Below are positions 7,811 to 17,300 of a stretch of DNA of 27,632 nt, one piece after another. This DNA is from JAIVJN01 sp036732565 (GTDB lineage Bacteria; Acidobacteriota; Vicinamibacteria; Vicinamibacterales; UBA2999): NCBI GenBank assembly GCA_036732565.1, contig DAINCF010000019.1, positions 1-27,632 on the forward strand, read 5' to 3'. The notes below the pieces were generated by a model, which was given only the letters and a program-made list of their open reading frames with translations, ran no database searches and was not told where the DNA came from. Each line of letters starts with the position of its first letter. Positions within the stretch are counted from its first letter, which is position 1. A program made the position numbers and the translations under genes.

Positions 7811-8891
7811 GCGATCGGTAACGCCAGATGCCGACGACCGTGGTCAGGAGCAGGACGGAGAACACGCCCGACACGCCGGCCGGCGCTGTCGATCGCGGCG
7901 CGACCTGCATCGGCTGACACCACGCGAGGCGGCCGTTGCTCTCGATCACCTTCGCGCGCACATACCCTTCGTCGCCGCGGATCTCGTAGGTCGCCCTCGG
8001 CTCGGCGACCTCGCGCAGCACGCGCCCACCCTTGCCGATGAACTGGATGCGATACTTCGCATCGGTGCCTGGCTTGACCGTCACCGTCATCTGCTTGGCG
8101 TTGGCCTGATAGTCCGCCAACTCGACGCCTGTCGACGCATAGAACTCACCACGCTCCAAGGCCTCGACGATGGCGCGCGGCTCGAGGCGCGGCGCGCGCA
8201 CGACCACCCACCCCCGCCCAGGACCGGCGACGTTCGGGTTCCCCGGCTGCTTGAAGGAATGCGCATCGTCCACGGCGATGCCGTAGAGCAGTGTTCCATT
8301 CGTCAGGATGGTGTCCCACACGTCCTCGAGACCGGGCACACCGCCGCCGCCCAGGTTGTTCACCAGCGGATGCCCGTTGAAGATCTCGAGCAGCCGGTAG
8401 TTGCGCACCTGCCGCAGATCGTCGGTGGTGATCGACCAGGTGAAGTTCGGATGGTTGATGTGCGGGATGCCGTTGGCGCGACGAATGGCGTCGACGTTTC
8501 GCTGCAGCACGTCGACCACGGACGACCCATGTTGCGGCTCGACACGCGCGCTGATGTCGATCCCGTTGATGTGCAGGTCCTTCTTCTCGAACCTGTCCGT
8601 CACTTCCTCGCCCTTGACGACGAGGAACTGTTCGTCGGCGCCGTGCAGCGCGTTCAGGCCATCGACCGACGTGAGGACGTTGTGGTCGGTGAGGACGAGA
8701 AAATCGTACCCGTGCTCCCGGTACCACTTCACGACATCGTCCGGCGTCGAGTCGCCGTCGCTGTTCAGCGTGTGCGTATGCGTGTTTCCTTTGTACCAGC
8801 GTGGAGTCGCGCTCGGCTGCGCGGTCGAAGGCATCGGCAGGAACGCAAACGCGAAGACACTAATGACGGCGAGGAGGCGCGACAAGCGCAT
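7779..8891 (-). CDS. PHP-domain phosphoesterase, secreted and membrane-anchored
   Basis: The product has 370 residues. A signal peptide covers about 1-24 (LLAVISVFAFAFLPMPSTAQ). The metal-binding motifs of the PHP superfamily are in order: NTHTHTLNSDGD (H38, H40), FLVLTDHN (D69, H70), GEEV, IPHINHPNF and GIAVDDAHSF. The PHP fold hydrolyses phosphoester bonds using two or three metal ions; close exported relatives are generally uncharacterised. Residues about 225-320 look like a beta-rich accessory region, and a hydrophobic segment near the C-terminus (GVFSVLLLTTVVGIWRY) may anchor the protein. It is convergent with, and overlaps by 32 bp, the NHL gene, so read-through of either gene would make antisense RNA of the other. 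Confidence 0.85.
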   Translation of the reverse strand: MRLSRLLAVISVFAFAFLPMPSTAQPSATPRWYKGNTHTHTLNSDGDSTPDDVVKWYREHGYDFLVLTDHNVLTSVDGLNALHGADEQFLVVKGEEVTDRFEKKDLHINGIDISARVEPQHGSSVVDVLQRNVDAIRRANGIPHINHPNFTWSITTDDLRQVRNYRLLEIFNGHPLVNNLGGGGVPGLEDVWDTILTNGTLLYGIAVDDAHSFKQPGNPNVAGPGRGWVVVRAPRLEPRAIVEALERGEFYASTGVELADYQANAKQMTVTVKPGTDAKYRIQFIGKGGRVLREVAEPRATYEIRGDEGYVRAKVIESNGRLAWCQPMQVAPRSTAPAGVSGVFSVLLLTTVVGIWRYRSLTPAAPGGWS

Positions 8892-8933
8892 GCGCCCTTA
8901 TACACCGGACGGCAGCTGCGCGCACGGTCGCGC

Positions 8934-9653
8934 CTACGCCGCGTACCCGACCTGGAAGGTCGCGGAGTAGCCGGTGTTTGGATCGCCCATCGGCGTCACC
9001 AGCTCCGACGACAGACTGTCCACGAAGATGTTGTCGGAGGTGTTGGACGTCGGGTTGTTGCCCCTCGAAGCGTAGACGCCGCTGGTGTGCACGGTATTGT
9101 TGATGCTCTCGGGGAACGCGATCTGCGTCACCTTCCTCGAGACACCGCCTTGTGTTACCTCGAGGTGGATATGGGTCGCGCGCCCCTGATACCAGCCTGG
9201 GTAGATCGTCGTGAACGTCACCTCGCCGTTGCTGTTCGTCGTCTGGATGCCGCGTAGATAGGTCTGCGCGGTCTGGGTTCCGTACTGTGAGTAGTTCCCG
9301 GATACGTCGCAGTGCCAGATCTCGACGTTGGCGCCGGCGATCGCCGCGCAGCTCGCGGCCGAATTGACGACTCTGATCGTGAGATTCAACAGCGTGCCGC
9401 TCTTGCCTTCGCGGATGTCGCTGCGAAACAGATCCGTAAGCGACGGATAGGGTCCAGCCGTCTCTTGTGGCGTCACCGCACACGTGGCGTTTGCCGACGC
9501 CGTGGGGTCCGTCGTGGTCGTTGTCGTGGTGGTGGTCGTCGTCGAGGAGGGGCTGGTGGGGGTTTCGCCGTTGCAGGCGAATCCGAGGGCGGCACCGGCC
9601 GCCACGCCCATCACTCCGATCACATCGCGCCGAGATACCTTCTTCGCACTCAT
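8934..9653 (-). CDS. Intradiol ring-cleavage dioxygenase-like Tat lipoprotein
   Basis: The product has 239 residues. The N-terminus has a twin-arginine motif (SRRDVIGVM) followed by a lipobox LGFAC (Cys27), so it is probably exported folded and lipid-anchored. A linker of eleven threonines (about 38-48) precedes the catalytic domain. Ligand motifs of non-haem Fe(III) intradiol dioxygenases are present: PQETAGPYP, IWHCDVSGNYSQYG (Y121), and YPGWYQGRATHIHLEV (Y155, H161, H163). The family opens catechol or protocatechuate rings between the hydroxyls; exported versions are common in soil bacteria and their substrates are mostly unknown. The loop between Y155 and the His pair is shorter than in protocatechuate dioxygenase. 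Its leader overlaps a large palindrome. Confidence 0.87.
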   Translation of the reverse strand: MSAKKVSRRDVIGVMGVAAGAALGFACNGETPTSPSSTTTTTTTTTTTDPTASANATCAVTPQETAGPYPSLTDLFRSDIREGKSGTLLNLTIRVVNSAASCAAIAGANVEIWHCDVSGNYSQYGTQTAQTYLRGIQTTNSNGEVTFTTIYPGWYQGRATHIHLEVTQGGVSRKVTQIAFPESINNTVHTSGVYASRGNNPTSNTSDNIFVDSLSSELVTPMGDPNTGYSATFQVGYAA

Positions 9654-9660
9654 GCCCCAT

Positions 9661-9731
9661 TGAGACTCCAGCGGAAGCCGAAAACTTCCCGGGAAGTTCC
9701 CGGGAAGTTTCTTGGCGCTTCCGAAGTCTCA
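9661..9731. promoter_or_regulatory. 71-bp nested palindrome upstream of the dioxygenase-like gene
   Basis: The core (9682-9710) has two perfect 14-bp arms, AAACTTCCCGGGAA and its complement, around G9696. Outer arms CGGAAGC (9672-9678) and GCTTCCG (9717-9723) also pair, and TGAGACT (9661-9667) pairs with AGTCTCA (9725-9731), symmetric about the same centre. It begins 8 nt before the start codon at 9653, so it could be an operator or an RNA hairpin masking the ribosome site. A short insertion element is another possibility. Confidence 0.75.
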
Positions 9732-9755
9732 TACCAGTGCCATGCACAAGGATCG

Positions 9756-10169
9756 GTGGCCGCCTCGATTCCGTTAGGTGCGCTCGATGCGGCGACGTTC
9801 GACGATGTGCCGGCCGGCTCCTACACATTGAGCCTGCGCGCGACCAACGCAAGCGGCAGCAGTGGCGCGTCGAACACCGTCACGGTGACCGTGCCGAGCG
9901 CGTGCACGGGCGCGCCCCTCACGCCGGCCAACGTCCTTGCCTACAGGAACGGCAACACGCTCTTCGTCGTGTGGGATCCGGCGGCGAGCGGGCCCGCGCC
10001 GACCGGGTACGTTGTGCACGTCGCGGGCTCGTTCAGTGGCAGCATTCCAACAACGGGACGCGCGTTGAGCGGAGCGGTGAGCGCGGCCACCTATAACCTC
10101 AGCGTCGTCGCAACCAACGCGTGTGGGTCGAGCCCCGCGACGCCCGCGCAGGTGGTGACGATTACTTAG
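9756..10169 (+). pseudogene. 3' fragment of a fibronectin-type-III repeat protein
   Basis: From a possible GTG at 9756 the frame gives 137 residues. It begins in the second half of one Fn3 domain (VPAGSYTLSLRATNASGSSG) and then has one full domain (ANVLAYRNGNTLFVVWDP ... YNLSVVATNACGSSP). Both domains resemble those at the C-terminus of the 14379-18776 gene, including a cysteine pair, one just before the second domain and one in NACG. There is no signal peptide and no upstream part: the preceding sequence is the leader and antisense of the dioxygenase-like gene. A 5' deletion or a partial duplication is the simplest reading. AAGGA before the GTG means a short expressed protein cannot be excluded. 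The stop TAG abuts a GGTCCGCC palindrome. Confidence 0.6.
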
Positions 10170-10262
10170 GTCCGCCTAAAGGCGGACCCCACGACTGAGG
10201 GGGCGTGCGTGGCTGCGTGCCTGGAGGTCGGTGCGTGCGTGGGGTCCGCCTTCAGGCGGACC
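10169..10262. repeat. Inverted doublet of GGTCCGCC palindromes, copies 2 and 3
   Basis: GGTCCGCCTAAAGGCGGACC at 10169-10188 and GGTCCGCCTTCAGGCGGACC at 10243-10262 are in opposite orientation, judged by the CCCACG/CGTGGG flanks that face each other across 54 nt rich in GCGTG. The arrangement resembles a REPIN or BIME doublet. It separates the Fn3 fragment from the convergent response regulator gene and could serve as a terminator. Confidence 0.8.
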
Positions 10263-10272
10263 TGGATGGCCT

Positions 10273-10947
10273 CTATCGAACTAACCCGTCGCGTAACGCT
10301 TTCGCCACCGCCTCGGACTTCGAGTGCACCTGCAGCTTCTCGTAGATGCGCTTCATGTGAAACGCGATGGTGTTGACGCTGACCCCGAGCTCGACCGCGG
10401 CGGTTTTGTAGTTGTGGCCATCTACCAGCATGCGCAACAGACGTGACTCGTGCGGCGTGAGCTCGTAATCCGCTTTCTGCGGAGGCCGGACGTCGCGGAA
10501 CAACGTGATCACGCGACGCGCCACTTCCGGCGAGATCGGCGAACCCCCGTCGACGGCGTCGCGCAGACTCTCGAGGAGCCGGGCGGGAGGTGTCTTCTTC
10601 AGCAGATACCCGGTCGCGCCCGCGCACAACGCCTCGAAGATTCGGTCATCGTCGTCGTAGACCGTCAGCATCAGCACTTGCAACGAGGGATGGTGGGCTT
10701 TCAGGATCTTGATGCCTTCGAGGCCTGACATCCCCGGCAACCCGATGTCGCAGAGCACGACCCGCGGCACGCGGTGGGCGATGCCGTCGATGGCTTCCTC
10801 CATCGACCGATACGCACCGACCGAACGGAATCCCTCCGTGCGGTCGATCAAGGCGGTCAGCCCGAGCCGGATCTCCCGCTGATCTTCGACGATTGCGACG
10901 TCGATCGCGGGAGAGGGTGCCGAGGACGCTTCTGGTAAGGTCTGCAT
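10273..10947 (-). CDS. NarL/FixJ-family response regulator
   Basis: The product has 224 residues. The receiver domain spans about 15-135: acidic pair E21/D22, phosphorylation site D67 (VVLCDIGLPGMSG), T95 and K117 (GYLLKK). A LuxR-type helix-turn-helix occupies about 160-224 (ELTPHESRLLRMLVDGHN, then VSVNTIAFHMKRIYEKLQV). It is encoded 143 nt downstream of, and on the same strand as, a HisKA_3-type kinase, the usual partner of NarL-type regulators, so the two should form one phosphorelay. NarL-type regulators bind heptamer pairs, and candidate TACCC pairs lie upstream of the kinase gene. No strong ribosome site precedes the ATG. The intercistronic region contains hairpins. Confidence 0.92.
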   Translation of the reverse strand: MQTLPEASSAPSPAIDVAIVEDQREIRLGLTALIDRTEGFRSVGAYRSMEEAIDGIAHRVPRVVLCDIGLPGMSGLEGIKILKAHHPSLQVLMLTVYDDDDRIFEALCAGATGYLLKKTPPARLLESLRDAVDGGSPISPEVARRVITLFRDVRPPQKADYELTPHESRLLRMLVDGHNYKTAAVELGVSVNTIAFHMKRIYEKLQVHSKSEAVAKALRDGLVR

Positions 10948-11038
10948 GATCTTTGTGGGCGGCCTGAAGACCCGCCTCCACCGATGTTTCGATTCCTGAA
11001 AGTGTATGCTCGCTGACGGTTCCGGTCTGCCACCTGCG

Positions 11039-11077
11039 CAGGTAGCATTGGCAGGCCCTGAAGGCCCGCGCTACCTG
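11039..11077. repeat. Hairpin between histidine kinase and response regulator genes
   Basis: Outer arms CAGGTAGC (11039-11046) and GCTACCTG (11070-11077) enclose a GGCAGGCCCTGAAGGCCCGC segment related to the palindrome at 12-29. It lies just after the kinase stop codon and before the regulator gene, so it may attenuate or stabilise the message. A further imperfect copy (GGGCGGCCTGAAGACCCGCC) is at 10957-10976. Confidence 0.65.
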
Positions 11078-11090
11078 GGCTTCCAAGCCT

Positions 11091-14000
11091 TTACCCGCGG
11101 CCAATCGGCGCGGACAGCGTGATCGAGGTGCCCTCGTCTCGTCCCGTGACCACGTCCAGCCGGCCGTTGACCGCGCCGGCGCGGCGGCGCATGCTGCCGA
11201 GGCCGTTGCCATCGACCGCGGTATCTGGCTGAAATCCTCGACCGTTGTCACGAATGGTCAAGACCAGATGCTGCCGCTCGATGGCCAGGGCAGCGTCGAT
11301 CGCATCGGCGTCGGCGTGCCGGACGGCGTTGTTCACCGCCTCCTTGAAGATCAGGTAGATCTCGCGACGCAGGTCGGCGGTCAGCCGGAGCGAATCGCCG
11401 TCGGGCGGCGCCTGGAACTTGAACTGGAGGTCGGCCGCCGAACAGGTGTCGTTGCCGAAGCGGCGCATGCGATGGGTCAGATCGCTCAAGGCGTCGCGCC
11501 TCGGGTTGATCGCCCAGACGATGTCGCTCATGGAGTCGACCGTCTCGCGCGCCGTGGCGGCAATGCGCTCGAGCGTGGCGGCTACCTGTGGGTCGGTGTC
11601 TTCCGGCTGCTGGCGCGCGACCTCGCTCAGGATGGCGATCTGCGACAGGCTGGCGCCGATGTCATCGTGCAGGTCGGTCGCAATGCGCGTCCGCACGCGC
11701 TCCAAGGCGAGCAGCCGATCTACGCGCATGCGATGCAGTATCGTCACCAGCGCAGCGATCGCCGAGCCGGCAGCGAGTAGAAACCACCACCGCTGCCAGA
11801 TTGGCGCGAGCACTAGCAAGTGCACACGCGCGGTACGCTCCCCAGGCACGCCCGCGACGCTCACCGCCCGTGCCTCGAACACGTAGCGTCCGGATGAGAG
11901 GCCCGCCAGCAACACGCTGTCCTGACTCGCGGGAGCGCTCCACTCGCCTTGACCGAGTCGATACTGATACTGCAGCCCTTCACCGCCGAGGCCGATCAGC
12001 GAGATCAACACGCGCTCTTGCCCTGGGTGCACGACGACGCCCTCGATGTCGGCCTCGCCCAGTTCGTGCACGGGATACGGCACGCCGGCGTTGACGAGAC
12101 CTCCGATCAGCACGCTCGGCGCACGCGTCGCATCGTCCGCCCGCGGCACCAGACGCGCGATGCCGTCGGGCGAACTGAACCAGAGCCGCGACAGCCGATC
12201 GCGATACGCGATTTCGAACTCGGCTCCGAGCAATCCATCCGCGCTGGTGAAGCGGCGTACGCGGTCGGTCTCCGGATCGAGTCGATCGACGCCGCGCAAC
12301 GTCGCCACGTAGATCCTGCCGAAGCCGTCGTCGGTGATACCGCGGACCTCGTTGGTGCCGAGCCCATCGACCAGGCCGTAGCTTCTGAACGTGGGGACGG
12401 GCTTGGTCGGGTCGTCACACCGCAACAGCCCGCTGCCCGATCCGCCCAGCCACAATCGACCGCGGCGGTCGACGTGCATCCAACGATGCAGGGTCGACGG
12501 CACACCCTGCGCCGCCGAGAGCACGGTGAAGGCGCCGTCACGATAGCGCGCGATCGGACCATCGTAGTACCCGATCCACAGCGCACCCGCAGTGTCTTCC
12601 ACGAAAGCATCGGGCGCGAGCCGGGCCGGCAGCCCTTCGCGAGGACCGTAATGATGAAACGTCCCGGTGGCCCGATCCCAGCGTGTCAGCGACTGATCGC
12701 TGGTCGCCGGCAAGTACCCGAACCAGATGTCGCCGCGCGCGTCCTCGTGCAGTCGATAGGGCCCTGCCGCGGCCAGGCCGTTGCCCGTGGTGTAAGTGGC
12801 CTCGGGTCGTGCGGTGCGGAGCGACGTCCCGTTGGCGCCGCGAAACCGCAACAGGCCCCGCGGGGTTGGGATCCACCACGCGCCGTGGCGATCCCGAATC
12901 GGCGCGCGCGCGAAATCGCCGGCTGCACTGCTTTGTGCCTCCGCCGCGATTGGCCCGAACGGCTCGGGCCGATCCGCGAGCATCCGAAAGATGCGGCTGC
13001 CATCGGTCGCGGCGTAGACGCCGCCTGAGTCGTCTTCGAACACCCGTGCCGGGCGGCCAACAAGACCGTCGGCGGCCCCGAAGAAGGTGAAGCCGCCGTG
13101 CGCGAGCCGCATCGCGCCCCGACTCAACGATCCCAACCACACGTTGCCGGAGCGATCGAGCGCCAGCGTCAACAAGCGAGCGTCATTCAGACCGTGCGCC
13201 TCGTTCCAGACGCGAACACCGCTCTGCTGGACGCTCATGAGCCCCAAGCCGAGCGTCGCCACCCACACCGTGCCCTCGTCGTCTTCGACGATGCTGCGCA
13301 CGGACACCGGCACGCCCCCGTCCGTGAGGTCATAGCGGACGGCCTCACCCTCGGCTGATGGGAGCGCCGCCCCCGGCGCTTCGAAGGAGCGACGTCTGGC
13401 ACCGCTGACCAGTGTGCCGATGGCGCTGACGTCCGCGCGTATTGGAGAGACCGCGATCAGCGCCTGCTCGTGGCCGATCCACAGGCGACCGGCCCGATCG
13501 ATGTGCAATGCCCAGACGGTATCGCGCGGCGTGTCTGGGTTGACGCGCACTCGCGCAAAGCGTCCGTCGACGTCGCGCACGATGATGCCGAACGACGTGC
13601 CGATCCACAGCCGACCGCGTTCGTCCTCGACAAAGCACCACACACCCATGCGCTGATCGTCGACGCCGGCGATGCCGACGGGCACTGGCCCAAACGTCGC
13701 GGCATCGCCGCCGCGCTCGCGGCGAAACAAACCGCCATCGCTGGCCGCCCACAGCGATCCGGCGCGATCTTCGAACAGCGCGTTGACGCGCTGACTGGCA
13801 TTGGATGGACCGACCCGGGTGGTGATGAAACCCGACGTCGTGTTGTCCGTTCGCGGCGTATCGGGTGGATCGAGACGCGCAATCCCGCCACCGTTGGTGG
13901 CAAACCAATAAACGCCCTCTCGGGTTTTGAGGATGTCGTTGATCGAATCGTGTGGCAGGCCGTCGGTGCGCCGCCAGGTGACGAACCGGTTGCCGTCGAA

Positions 14001-14195
14001 GCGACCGAGCCCGTCCGGGGTCGCGAACCAGATGAACCCGCGAGAGTCGGCGACGATGCGCTTCACGCGCTCGTGGGGCAGGCCATCCGTGCTCGCGTAC
14101 TGACGGAGCGGCAGCCGTTCCGCCCACGCCGCCTCGAACGACAGCACGACGACGCACGCGATCGCGAAGGCCGCCGCGCGGCCCACACAGGTCAC
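11091..14195 (-). CDS. Two-component propeller / Y_Y_Y sensor histidine kinase
   Basis: The product has 1034 residues from a GTG. A hydrophobic signal segment (residues about 5-25) is followed by about 680 residues of two-component-regulator propeller blades (YASTDGLPHERVKRIVADSR, GFIWFATPDGLGRFDG and many similar). A Y_Y_Y domain lies at about 715-795 and one transmembrane helix at about 796-817 (WWFLLAAGSAIAALVTIL). The kinase core has HisKA_3 (TDLHDDIGASLSQIA, His843), an N box (NNAVRHADADAI) and a G box (DNGRGF, GLGSMRRRAG). The periplasmic propeller should sense a ligand and the cytoplasmic part should phosphorylate the regulator encoded next. In Bacteroidetes such sensors control polysaccharide use; the ligand here is unknown. 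The start could also be a GTG three codons later. Confidence 0.9.
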   Translation of the reverse strand: MTCVGRAAAFAIACVVVLSFEAAWAERLPLRQYASTDGLPHERVKRIVADSRGFIWFATPDGLGRFDGNRFVTWRRTDGLPHDSINDILKTREGVYWFATNGGGIARLDPPDTPRTDNTTSGFITTRVGPSNASQRVNALFEDRAGSLWAASDGGLFRRERGGDAATFGPVPVGIAGVDDQRMGVWCFVEDERGRLWIGTSFGIIVRDVDGRFARVRVNPDTPRDTVWALHIDRAGRLWIGHEQALIAVSPIRADVSAIGTLVSGARRRSFEAPGAALPSAEGEAVRYDLTDGGVPVSVRSIVEDDEGTVWVATLGLGLMSVQQSGVRVWNEAHGLNDARLLTLALDRSGNVWLGSLSRGAMRLAHGGFTFFGAADGLVGRPARVFEDDSGGVYAATDGSRIFRMLADRPEPFGPIAAEAQSSAAGDFARAPIRDRHGAWWIPTPRGLLRFRGANGTSLRTARPEATYTTGNGLAAAGPYRLHEDARGDIWFGYLPATSDQSLTRWDRATGTFHHYGPREGLPARLAPDAFVEDTAGALWIGYYDGPIARYRDGAFTVLSAAQGVPSTLHRWMHVDRRGRLWLGGSGSGLLRCDDPTKPVPTFRSYGLVDGLGTNEVRGITDDGFGRIYVATLRGVDRLDPETDRVRRFTSADGLLGAEFEIAYRDRLSRLWFSSPDGIARLVPRADDATRAPSVLIGGLVNAGVPYPVHELGEADIEGVVVHPGQERVLISLIGLGGEGLQYQYRLGQGEWSAPASQDSVLLAGLSSGRYVFEARAVSVAGVPGERTARVHLLVLAPIWQRWWFLLAAGSAIAALVTILHRMRVDRLLALERVRTRIATDLHDDIGASLSQIAILSEVARQQPEDTDPQVAATLERIAATARETVDSMSDIVWAINPRRDALSDLTHRMRRFGNDTCSAADLQFKFQAPPDGDSLRLTADLRREIYLIFKEAVNNAVRHADADAIDAALAIERQHLVLTIRDNGRGFQPDTAVDGNGLGSMRRRAGAVNGRLDVVTGRDEGTSITLSAPIGRG

Positions 14196-14260
14196 CCTGG
14201 CATGTTAACTGACCGCGCCGTGCAGTCGTGGGCAGGTAGGTCGGCGTGGCCCCACCAGCC

Positions 14261-14317
14261 CTACCCACACGGGTAGCGCCACCTTCGGATCACGGTCCTA
14301 CCCACTCGCACAGGTAG
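14261..14317. promoter_or_regulatory. Candidate NarL-type binding sites in divergent region
   Basis: CTACCC ACAC GGGTAG (14261-14276) is a perfect 6-bp inverted repeat, and CTACC...GGTAG recurs at 14298-14317; a further AGGTAG is at 14234-14239. The half-sites TACCCAC and TACCCGT come close to the NarL heptamer TACYYMT. They lie between the divergent kinase gene (start 14195) and the repeat-protein gene (start 14379), the expected place for sites of the adjacent regulator. This is inference from motif and position. Confidence 0.4.
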
Positions 14318-14378
14318 CAGCGTCTTCCCTGGCCGTGCTCGACACTCACGCCAGGCACAGCTCATGGAGACCTTGCAC

Positions 14379-17300
14379 ATGTCGCGCGATCGCTTCCCTG
14401 TCGTGATCCAAATCACATTCGCAATCCTGCTCACGCTCGCATCGGTGGCGCAAAGATCCGCGCACGCCGAGCCGAGCAACAAACCCCTGGTGACCGGCAG
14501 GCTTGTCGCGGACGGTCCGATCGATGCGGCCGCCGACAACGGTGGCACGTTGTACCTCGGCGGCCGGTTCAATCGCTTCGGCATCTCCAGCGGACCGTTC
14601 GTCACCGTGTCTGCCTTCGGCGGCGGCCCACTGCCGCAGGCTGCGCCGCTTCGAGCTGGAATCGCCAATGTCGTGATTCCGGATGGTTCAGGAGGTTGGT
14701 ACGTCGGCGGCTTTGAACTGCGTACCGACGATGCCAATCCGTTCCCCGAGGTGCTGCACTTCCTGTCGGACGGGTCGAAGGACCCCGCGTTTGCCGGTCC
14801 GGACATCGTCGGGGTGGTACTCGATCTCGCACTGGACAACGCCCGGTTGTATATCGCGGGCGACTTCGTCTCCGTAAACGGCGTTGCCAAGCGAAGCCTG
14901 GTGGCCGTGGATGCGGCGACGGGTGCGCCGGAATCGTTCGACGCGGGACTGGATGGCGCCGTCTACACGGTGGAGAAGTCGGCGTCCACGTTGTACGTGG
15001 GCGGCAACTTCACAGCCGCCGGTGGAAGCGGGCGGGCCAGCCTCGCGGCGTTCGATCTCGCCTCCCAGACCCTGACCTCGTGGAACCCCGGCGTCACCGG
15101 TGAAGTCCGCGCCATGCAACTGGAAACGCTCTCGCTGTACGTGGGCGGTACATTCACCGTCGCTGGCGGCGCCGCGCGACAGAACCTGGCCGAGCTCAAT
15201 ACGACGATCAACACCAACAACGCGACCCTCTGGAATCCCCAGCCCAATGACACGGTGCTGGCGATTGCCGCCACCGGCAACATGCTGATCGTCGGCGGCG
15301 AGTTCAGCCTCATCTCCGGCAACCAGCGCTACTTCCTCGCCGCATTCGTCACCTCGACCGGTGGGCTGACGCCCTGGGCGCCCAATCCCACCGGGCACGT
15401 TCGCGCGCTGAAGCCTTCGGCCGGAGCGGCGTCCGTGTACGTCGGAGGAGACTTCGAAGCCATCGCAGGCAGCGCCCGCGCGTTTGCCGCCGAAGTGTCC
15501 CTCGTGGACGGAACGCTGACGCTATGGAATCCCGGGCCAATGGCGAGTGTTCGCAGCATCGCGCTGGAGCAACCGGCGATCGCGTTGGTGGGTGTCTTCG
15601 GCGGCATCGGCGCGCAACTCCGAGGCGGCCTCGCCGCGATCGACCTGACCACCCATCAGCTCACGCCGTGGACGGCGAGCGTCACCGGCGGAAGCGTACG
15701 GGCGTTGGCGATCGGACCCGGCGACATCATCTACATCGGCGGCGGCTTCGGGGCGATCAACATGACGCCCCGGCTGGGCCTCGCAGCCCTGCACACGGAC
15801 GGCACGGTCGAGGCCTGGAACCCGGGCACCGACGGCCCCGTGAACACGCTCGCGGTGTTGAGCGAACGCGTGTTCGTCGGCGGGGCGTTCGCTCATGCGG
15901 GCGGCATCGCGGCCACGAATCTCGTCGCACTCCACCCGGACACCGGCGCGCCCGTGGCACCGGCGATCGATGCGTCCGGCGAGGTGCATTCGTTGGTCGA
16001 TGCGGACGATGGGCGGCTGTACGTGGGTGGCGCGTTCTCCACCGTTGCGGGCGTCGCGCGCGCCAACATCGCTGCGCTCGAGACCTCCGCCGCCTCGGTC
16101 ACCGTCAGCACGTGGGCTCCCGCGACGAATGGGGTCGTCTACACCATCTTTGACACTGGCACCGTGTACATCGGCGGAAGCTTCTCGCAGGTGAACGGCG
16201 AGCCGCGCGACAACCTCGCCGCGCTGAACGAATCGGATGGATCGCTGAAGACCGGCTTCGTCGCCACGACGAACGGTCCCGTCCGAGCGCTGGCGGGAAT
16301 CCGGTTTGGCCTGTTCATCGGCGGGCAGTTCACGGCCGTCAATGGCGCTCAGCGTTTTGGTCTGGCGAATGTGGACTGGACGAGCGGTCAGCTTCGCTCG
16401 TGGACTGCGCGCATCGATCAAACGCGCTACCCCACGCGGTTCGTCCCGAGGGGGATGGGGACGACCGGCCTCTTCGTGCTTGGCACCTACGACTCCATCT
16501 CGTTCGAAGCCCTGCAAGGACTGAGCTTCTTCCCCGATCAGGCCCCGACGCTCGCGGTGATTCCGAATACGTCGGTTCCTGAAGATCAATCGACCAGCGT
16601 CACGCTCAACGCGACCGACGAGCTGTTGCCGCCGTCGGCGTTCCATTTCTCAGTGTTTTCGTCGGATCACGCCATCGTCGACAACGCAGGCCTGGCTCTG
16701 TCCTTCAACGCCAATACGTGGACGCTGACGATGACACCGAAACCGAACGCCACGGGGCCGACCGCCATCACCGTCGTCATGGATGATGGGCTGCTGATCA
16801 GCCCGGTACGGCAGTTCGTGTTGAGCGTTACCCCAGTCAACGACTCGCCTCCGGTCATCACCGGTTTGAGCGACGGGACGATCCTGAAGGACACCGTGTT
16901 CACGCAGGCGTTTACCGTGACTGATGAGGACTCGGACCCGATCGACTTCAACCTGAACAAGAGCTCGAGCAATCAGGCGCTGGTGCCGGACGCCAACGTG
17001 GTCGTCAGCGGCGCGAACAACAAGACGGTCAGTGTCACTCCGTTGGCCGGCCAAACGGGAACGACGGTGATTCTCATCTCGGTGAACGACGGCATCAACC
17101 AGGCCCAGGCTGCGTTCACCGTGACCGTGGTCGCTGGCAATGCGGCGCCGACGATCACGCCGATCGCGAACCAGACGACAACGGTCGATGTCGCGGTCGG
17201 ACCGTTATCGTTCAGCGTCAACGACGTCGACGGGGGTACATTGAACGTCGCCACGACCAGCAGCAATCTCACGCTCGTGCCGCAAGCGGGAATTGCCCTT

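Noticed and set aside
9312..9755. An N-terminal extension of the Fn3 fragment on the plus strand
   Set aside because: The frame is open, but it is antisense to the dioxygenase-like gene and its translation is Arg/Gly-rich; only the part after about 9756 resembles Fn3 domains.
11949..13028. A 359-codon plus-strand frame opposite the histidine kinase
   Set aside because: It is antisense to well-defined propeller blades and has no recognisable motif.
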